In this document: positions 41,687-45,597 of the stretch, piece by piece
Layout of the letters: the number at the start of each line of letters is the position of its first letter
How positions within the stretch are numbered: the stretch's first letter is position 1
Assembly (NCBI RefSeq): GCF_002868845.1
Contig: NZ_PKUB01000048.1
Span: forward strand, 46,830 to 92,426
Direction: 5' to 3'
Source: Desulfuromonas sp.
GTDB taxonomy: Bacteria; Desulfobacterota; Desulfuromonadia; Desulfuromonadales; BM501
Length of the DNA stretch: 45,597 bases
Translations under genes and position numbers: made by a program
Notes under the pieces: model-generated
The model's input: only the letters and a program-made list of their open reading frames with translations
Database searches by the model: none
What the model was told of the DNA's origin: nothing

Positions 41687-43387
41687 TCATCTGAATTCTT
41701 CAGTGAAACTCTGGCGCTGTGATTCGCTTCCCAACATCACCAACTCGCAATCCGGTTCAAGAACCGTCGAAGCTGTCACCGGGACGACTCCGCCATCGGG
41801 CAGGCGCAACGCCAGCACGTTGAGGCCGGTCCGCGACCGGATATGGCTGCTGGCCAGGGACTGCCCGGCCAGGGGCGCAGGCGTGGGGACATAAAAGAGG
41901 TCGAAGCCCTCACCCAGGATCACGGACTCTCGACGCTGCAACAGCGACATAACGGCCTCGGCTCCCAGGGACGGGTAGCTCAGCACAAAGTCGGCACCGG
42001 CCCGGTGGATCGCTTCTATGTTACGCTCGTGAGTGATGCGGCTGATCACCCGGAGTTTCGGATTCAGGCGGCGGTAATACACCGCCAGGTAGATATTCAT
42101 GGCGTCATCATTGGTGGTGAGCAGCACACTGGGGGCATCAGCCAAGCCCGCACCCATGAGCAGCTCCCGGTCAGCCGCGTTGCCGATGAACAGCTTGTCG
42201 GCGACCCCTTCAAGGGCATTCCGCAGAGACTCCTCGCGCTCGATCATATGCACGGTCACGCCACGGCTCCGGAGGGTCTGGGTGGTGGCGCAGCCGACCT
42301 TGCCGCCACCGACCACGAGCACCGGGTTGAAATTGGTGTTGTAGATCACCAGGTACGTGTCGAGTTCGGTGATCTGTTCTTCCGTTCCCATCACCACCGG
42401 AAAGCTTCCGTCGACCAGGAGGGTATCAGGGGTAACCGGGACCATGCGCCCCCGTTCCCACACCGCCACCACATTCAAGCCGAAGCTCTCCCTCAATTGC
42501 ACATCCCTCAAGGGACGGCCGACCAGCGGGGTGTTGTGCACCGGAAACTCCGCGATCAGAAGATCCCCCAGTCGTCCGACCACGTGGCAGTGGAGATGTC
42601 CGGCGTTGACACGATTGGCAAGGTGCTCCCCCAGCTGGAGCTTGAGGGGCAGGACGTGATTGCTGCCGGTCAGTTCCAGCAGGTCGATGGACCGCTCGTG
42701 TTCCGCCACCGCTGCGATGGGCACGTGCGGAGAAAGATCCCGGATCGTCAGGGTGATATTGGTGTTGATGGTGTCGCTGCAGTTGGCGACCACCATCCGC
42801 GCGTGCTCCACCTGCAACGCCTCGTAGGTTGCCCGATCCTCTACGCGTCCGGTAACCACCGGAACACCGTCGATTTGTCGTTGCGCAGCCTTGACCGGGT
42901 CCGGTTCGATCACGAAGTGGGGGATGTTGTGAAGTTGCAACCGTGCTCGCAACGCCGTGGCAAGACTGTCCAGGCCGCACAGGATGACATGGTCTCGGGT
43001 GCCGGGGGGGACGGCCCTGGGCGCATGAAACCGCATGCGGGATTCCATCCAGGGGGCGTAGAAGAAGCGGATGAATACGAATGGCAACACGATCAGCAGC
43101 AGTACGACGCCCGTCAGCAGAACCACGATACTGAACAGGCGACCCACATCACTGTGGAAGGTGATGTCGCCGAAGCCGAGAGTCGTCATGACCGTGAGGG
43201 CCCAGTAAACTCCCGTGACCCAGGAGTGCTCCTGCCCCTCGACGTGGTACATGATCAGGTGAAAGCCGACGGCAAAGAGCGCCACGGTCGCCACCAGAAG
43301 GAGCGAATAGCTTATCAGCGCCCGGATATTGGGGCGGGCGCGTGCCGGGAAAAGGAGAGACATCAACTGGCTCGAAAAAAACTTCAT
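41687..43387 (-). CDS. two-RCK potassium channel (Kch/TrkA-N type)
   Basis: The 566-aa protein has two transmembrane helices (about 24-46 and 84-106) around a pore loop with the filter TTLGFGD (68-74). It is followed by two RCK/TrkA-N units: the first from about 132 (VILCGLDSLATAL), the second from about 347 (VLVVGGGKVGCATTQ). Each unit has a C-terminal TrkA-C-like part. The second glycine motif GGGKVG is a canonical Rossmann nucleotide site; the first is degenerate. This is a ligand-gated K+ channel of the MthK/Kch class, with both RCKs in one chain. The gene is single. ATG 43387. Confidence 0.88.
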   Translation of the reverse strand: MKFFSSQLMSLLFPARARPNIRALISYSLLLVATVALFAVGFHLIMYHVEGQEHSWVTGVYWALTVMTTLGFGDITFHSDVGRLFSIVVLLTGVVLLLIVLPFVFIRFFYAPWMESRMRFHAPRAVPPGTRDHVILCGLDSLATALRARLQLHNIPHFVIEPDPVKAAQRQIDGVPVVTGRVEDRATYEALQVEHARMVVANCSDTINTNITLTIRDLSPHVPIAAVAEHERSIDLLELTGSNHVLPLKLQLGEHLANRVNAGHLHCHVVGRLGDLLIAEFPVHNTPLVGRPLRDVQLRESFGLNVVAVWERGRMVPVTPDTLLVDGSFPVVMGTEEQITELDTYLVIYNTNFNPVLVVGGGKVGCATTQTLRSRGVTVHMIEREESLRNALEGVADKLFIGNAADRELLMGAGLADAPSVLLTTNDDAMNIYLAVYYRRLNPKLRVISRITHERNIEAIHRAGADFVLSYPSLGAEAVMSLLQRRESVILGEGFDLFYVPTPAPLAGQSLASSHIRSRTGLNVLALRLPDGGVVPVTASTVLEPDCELVMLGSESQRQSFTEEFR

Positions 43388-43759
43388 CGGGTATCCGTGA
43401 AAATTCAGATCAACGTGAGAAACAGGCTTTTCTCCTGTCGATCAATTTGAATGGCAAAAACCATATGTCCGTTATTGAGAAGCAGCCTCACGAGTTGTTC
43501 TTGCCTCAATCTCTGCAGTGTAAAACATCCATGGGTCTGCCTCAGCCCGAGGATACCACAGTTGAACCTATTGTATTTGGGGAATTATTGGCCGGCCTGG
43601 TGGGTGGGCACTCCGGTCGACCCATTGTATTCTTAGGCTCTCCTTTGTATTGGCAGATCGGCCATAATAAGTTCCTAAATAAAAAATATGGGGACATAAT
43701 ACCTATTTCCAAAAATAAATAGGTATTATGTCCCCATATTTCGATGCCGCTGCCGGGGG
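43388..43759. other. intergenic region with REP-like hairpin
   Basis: About 370 bases lie between the K+ channel start and the next minus-strand stop. Small plus-strand frames have no homology I recognise. The right part holds the long hairpin at 43684-43741. Confidence 0.5.
43684..43741. repeat. REP-like hairpin (GGGGACATAATACC type)
   Basis: A 25-bp perfect inverted repeat (43684-43708 with 43717-43741) has an 8-base loop. The GGGGACATAATACCTATTT core is the same class as the element at 14259-14308 and is common beside REP-associated tyrosine transposases. It also lies 19 bases past the gene ending at 43760 and may terminate it. Confidence 0.65.
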
Positions 43760-45007
43760 TCACTGCTGCCACTGATGCAGGGCGGTGCGAATGATTTCGA
43801 AATAGCCCCGCTCCCGCACGACTTCTTGATATCCCGGAACGGCTCCCACCCACTTGCCCAGTCGGACGTTGCGTTCCTGTGTGAGATAAAGGGTGGGCAA
43901 TCCCATAAGCGCCGGTCCGTCCATGCCGGCAGTGGTAACGCCAATCTGGCCCACCAGGCCGTGGCGGTATCTCAACTCTTCAAACAGTTGCAGTTGAGCT
44001 CGGCGCATGTCCGGCCCCTGGAAGAGCGGCTCTTTCCAGCAAAGGGTCAGGTCTACTCCGCTTGTCGGAACAAGCTCTAGAGGAACAGCATCGCCGAAAA
44101 AGATGGGTGTGAGCCCGGCATTCAATACCAGTTCAGAAAGCTGACGCAACTCATCGAAACAGGTATTGCGCAGGGCATCGTGGTCACCCGTTCGTACCCA
44201 AAGCAGTACTTTCTGCTCTGGATTCCCGCCCACATTGCCATCGATCCATGATCTTAAGGAAGCCGATGGCGATTCGTCTCCGAGGAACGCTGTGCGAAGG
44301 GTGCACTGTGCTCCTGGCGCGTCGGCGTGAAAAGCCCCGGCGATGATATGAGTCAGATGCTTGGGACTCGCCGGACGAGACCGATATGGGCGAAGGGATC
44401 CTTCTAACCCGGCATCGAAAAGGAATCGTTTGGCCTGCAATTCCCGGGCAGCGCCAGGTCTGATCTGGATGGGAACGCCGGCAAACAGTGCCGCAGCAGC
44501 CAGGTACCAGCCTTCGCCAAAGGAAAAGCCGGGATCGGCATGGAAAGTGTACGCGCGGTTCCGCTCTATGACGATTTTCCTGGCGGCTTTTCCGGCAACT
44601 TCAGCTCTGCGGGCAATCGCTCTCGCTTTGGCCGTATTAAGTAGCTGGGCAAAACGTGCGGCCTCCAATGCCGCATCTTCTGCATTGCAAGCGATCTGCT
44701 CTACTCGCTGCCAGCCATCTTCGCAATCTTCCAATGTGGGCGCCCGCTGAGATCCGCGAGAGAGTTGCCCGGCACCATAGCGCGCATCCTCTGCCCGAGC
44801 CGCCTGAGCCCGCAGCAACACCCATTGGAGCAACGCAACCTCTCGGCTTTCCTCCATGTTGCCCACCAAAACAACATGCTCCAGCCGAGCTCGATAGTCA
44901 TCGCGCACTCCGGGCAGATGCAGCCTTCCCTCCAATGCCGTGGCCTCCGCCAAAAGATCGGCGGCCTCTTGTGCGAGCCCCCCGCTATCCGTTTCGTTAT
45001 CGAGCAT
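43760..45007 (-). CDS. unknown protein, possible GT-B-like C-terminal domain
   Basis: The 415-aa protein has a long helical, Ala/Glu/Arg-rich N-terminal half (about 1-150) and an alpha/beta C-terminal half. The C-terminal VLLWVRTGDHDALRN, LTPIFFGDAVP and GVTTAGMDGPALMGLPTLYL follow the pattern of a GT-B glycosyltransferase-like donor site. I do not recognise the family. ATG 45007 overlaps the TGA of the epimerase gene (TGATG), so the two genes are coupled and probably serve one carbohydrate pathway. An alternative ATG is 45028. Confidence 0.6.
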   Translation of the reverse strand: MLDNETDSGGLAQEAADLLAEATALEGRLHLPGVRDDYRARLEHVVLVGNMEESREVALLQWVLLRAQAARAEDARYGAGQLSRGSQRAPTLEDCEDGWQRVEQIACNAEDAALEAARFAQLLNTAKARAIARRAEVAGKAARKIVIERNRAYTFHADPGFSFGEGWYLAAAALFAGVPIQIRPGAARELQAKRFLFDAGLEGSLRPYRSRPASPKHLTHIIAGAFHADAPGAQCTLRTAFLGDESPSASLRSWIDGNVGGNPEQKVLLWVRTGDHDALRNTCFDELRQLSELVLNAGLTPIFFGDAVPLELVPTSGVDLTLCWKEPLFQGPDMRRAQLQLFEELRYRHGLVGQIGVTTAGMDGPALMGLPTLYLTQERNVRLGKWVGAVPGYQEVVRERGYFEIIRTALHQWQQ

Positions 45008-45597
45008 CACAGGATCTTCTTCGACCACGTCTTCGGCGCGAGCGGCCCGTCTATCTCCAACTCCACATTGTGTAAAAAAGGGCGGGGTCCGCGAGATTTT
45101 ATCCAGTTGATCATAACGGCCAATCCCTCTTCGAGTTTCACCTTCGGCTGGTAAGCAAGTAGTCGCCGGGCTTTGTCGGCGCAGCAGTTAGCAAAGTAAA
45201 CCTCCTGGGGGCGTCCATCGATCCGGTTCGGCTTCAGATCAAAATCGAGTAGCCGGGCGATAGTGGCTGCAAGCTCGTTAATGGTAACAAACTCATCGTC
45301 GGGACCGATATTGATAACCTCCTGGACACAGCGGTCGTCTGTGGCCATACGCAGAAGCGGATCCACCACATCGGAGACAAAACTGAAGCAGCGTCTCTGA
45401 TTGCCGTCCCCGTATATATAGGGTTGACGTCCTTGCAACATCAGGTTGATGAAAATAGCGGCCACGTTGCGATAAGGATCGTCGTACCGCTGCCGAGCCC
45501 CGATGATATTGTGAGGAACCGCCACCACCCACTCCATACCGTGGGTTTCGGCAATATTGGCAAGCAGCCGTTCCGCACTCCATTTGGCGATGCCGTA
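45007..45597 (-). CDS. NAD-dependent epimerase/dehydratase, partial
   Basis: The 3' 196 codons of an extended short-chain dehydrogenase run off the right edge. The frame enters with YGIAKWSAERLLA (the Tyr-x3-Lys active-site motif). It continues with VPHNIIGARQRYDDPYRNVA and YGDGNQRRCFSFVSDVV, as in UDP-glucose 4-epimerase-type sugar enzymes, and ends at TGA 45009-45007. The N-terminal Rossmann motif is outside the window. It makes or modifies a nucleotide sugar, probably for surface polysaccharide. Confidence 0.85.
   Translation of the reverse strand, partial: YGIAKWSAERLLANIAETHGMEWVVAVPHNIIGARQRYDDPYRNVAAIFINLMLQGRQPYIYGDGNQRRCFSFVSDVVDPLLRMATDDRCVQEVINIGPDDEFVTINELAATIARLLDFDLKPNRIDGRPQEVYFANCCADKARRLLAYQPKVKLEEGLAVMINWIKSRGPRPFLHNVELEIDGPLAPKTWSKKIL

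Noticed and set aside
41843-43450. Long plus-strand frame opposite the K+ channel
   Set aside because: Shadow of a gene with an unambiguous selectivity filter and RCK domains.
1-45597. CRISPR array or prophage
   Set aside because: No regularly spaced repeats and no phage structural, lysis or integrase genes were found.

Overview
The window looks like chromosomal DNA of a GC-rich, anaerobic, iron-metabolising deltaproteobacterium of the Desulfuromonadales type (Desulfuromonas/Geobacter relatives). This is inferred from gene content: rubrerythrin plus desulfoferrodoxin, a Feo operon with Fur boxes, an LbtU-type porin, a Desulfovibrio-type FMN-binding protein, a REC-PAS-kinase pair, GH57 and many hairpin terminators. 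Most of the window is a high-GC backbone. Two stretches are visibly lower in GC and look acquired: about 7.4-12.5 kb and about 37.0-38.8 kb.

Layout. 0-5 kb: a broken CheZ-like gene, outer-membrane phospholipase A, a beta-hydroxyacid dehydrogenase and a tandem pair of exported DsrE-fold proteins. 4.8-6.7 kb: a small FMN-binding protein divergent from a MocR-type (GntR-aminotransferase) regulator that carries an amber codon. 7-12.5 kb: an Rh/Amt remnant, a calcineurin-like phosphoesterase and, converging on it, a four-gene operon (LicC/PntC-like nucleotidyltransferase, HisC/CobD-like PLP enzyme, PssA-like CDP-alcohol phosphatidyltransferase, ATP-grasp ligase). This operon is the best candidate for an undescribed head-group pathway. 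13-17.5 kb: YitT membrane protein, a frameshifted zinc-ribbon/TM2/pilin-like fusion, a spermidine-synthase-like protein, and a DUF542 / Fe-S protein / hemerythrin operon that looks like a split RIC (YtfE) iron-centre repair system. 18-23.5 kb: tRNA-Thr(CGT), small exported or membrane proteins, the rubrerythrin-desulfoferrodoxin operon, iron-type alcohol dehydrogenase with a single-domain response regulator, and an FKBP lipoprotein.

24-33 kb: a GH57/DUF3536 protein, two paralogous REC-PAS-histidine kinases, and between them an oppositely transcribed aminotransferase / M48 protease pair. 33.2-36.9 kb: feoA-feoB-zinc ribbon and an LbtU-like porin, each unit preceded by a Fur-type palindrome; FeoB has altered gate motifs. 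37-39 kb: a decayed island with a radical SAM gene split by TAA, an IS1595-like remnant and an FMN-reductase fragment. 39.1-41.3 kb: a second FMN-binding protein / MocR module, this one intact, with a small winged-helix gene. 41.7-45.6 kb: a two-RCK potassium channel and the edge of a surface-carbohydrate-like cluster.

Two themes recur. The first is the duplicated, divergent MocR / FMN-binding protein module. The second is a run of single-base lesions in otherwise well-conserved genes (TAA at 235-237, TAG at 5734-5736, a -1 frameshift near 15033, TAA at 37631-37633). These are either true pseudogenes or sequence errors. TAG and TAA also terminate normal genes here, so recoding is unlikely. 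No CRISPR array, rRNA or prophage was seen.
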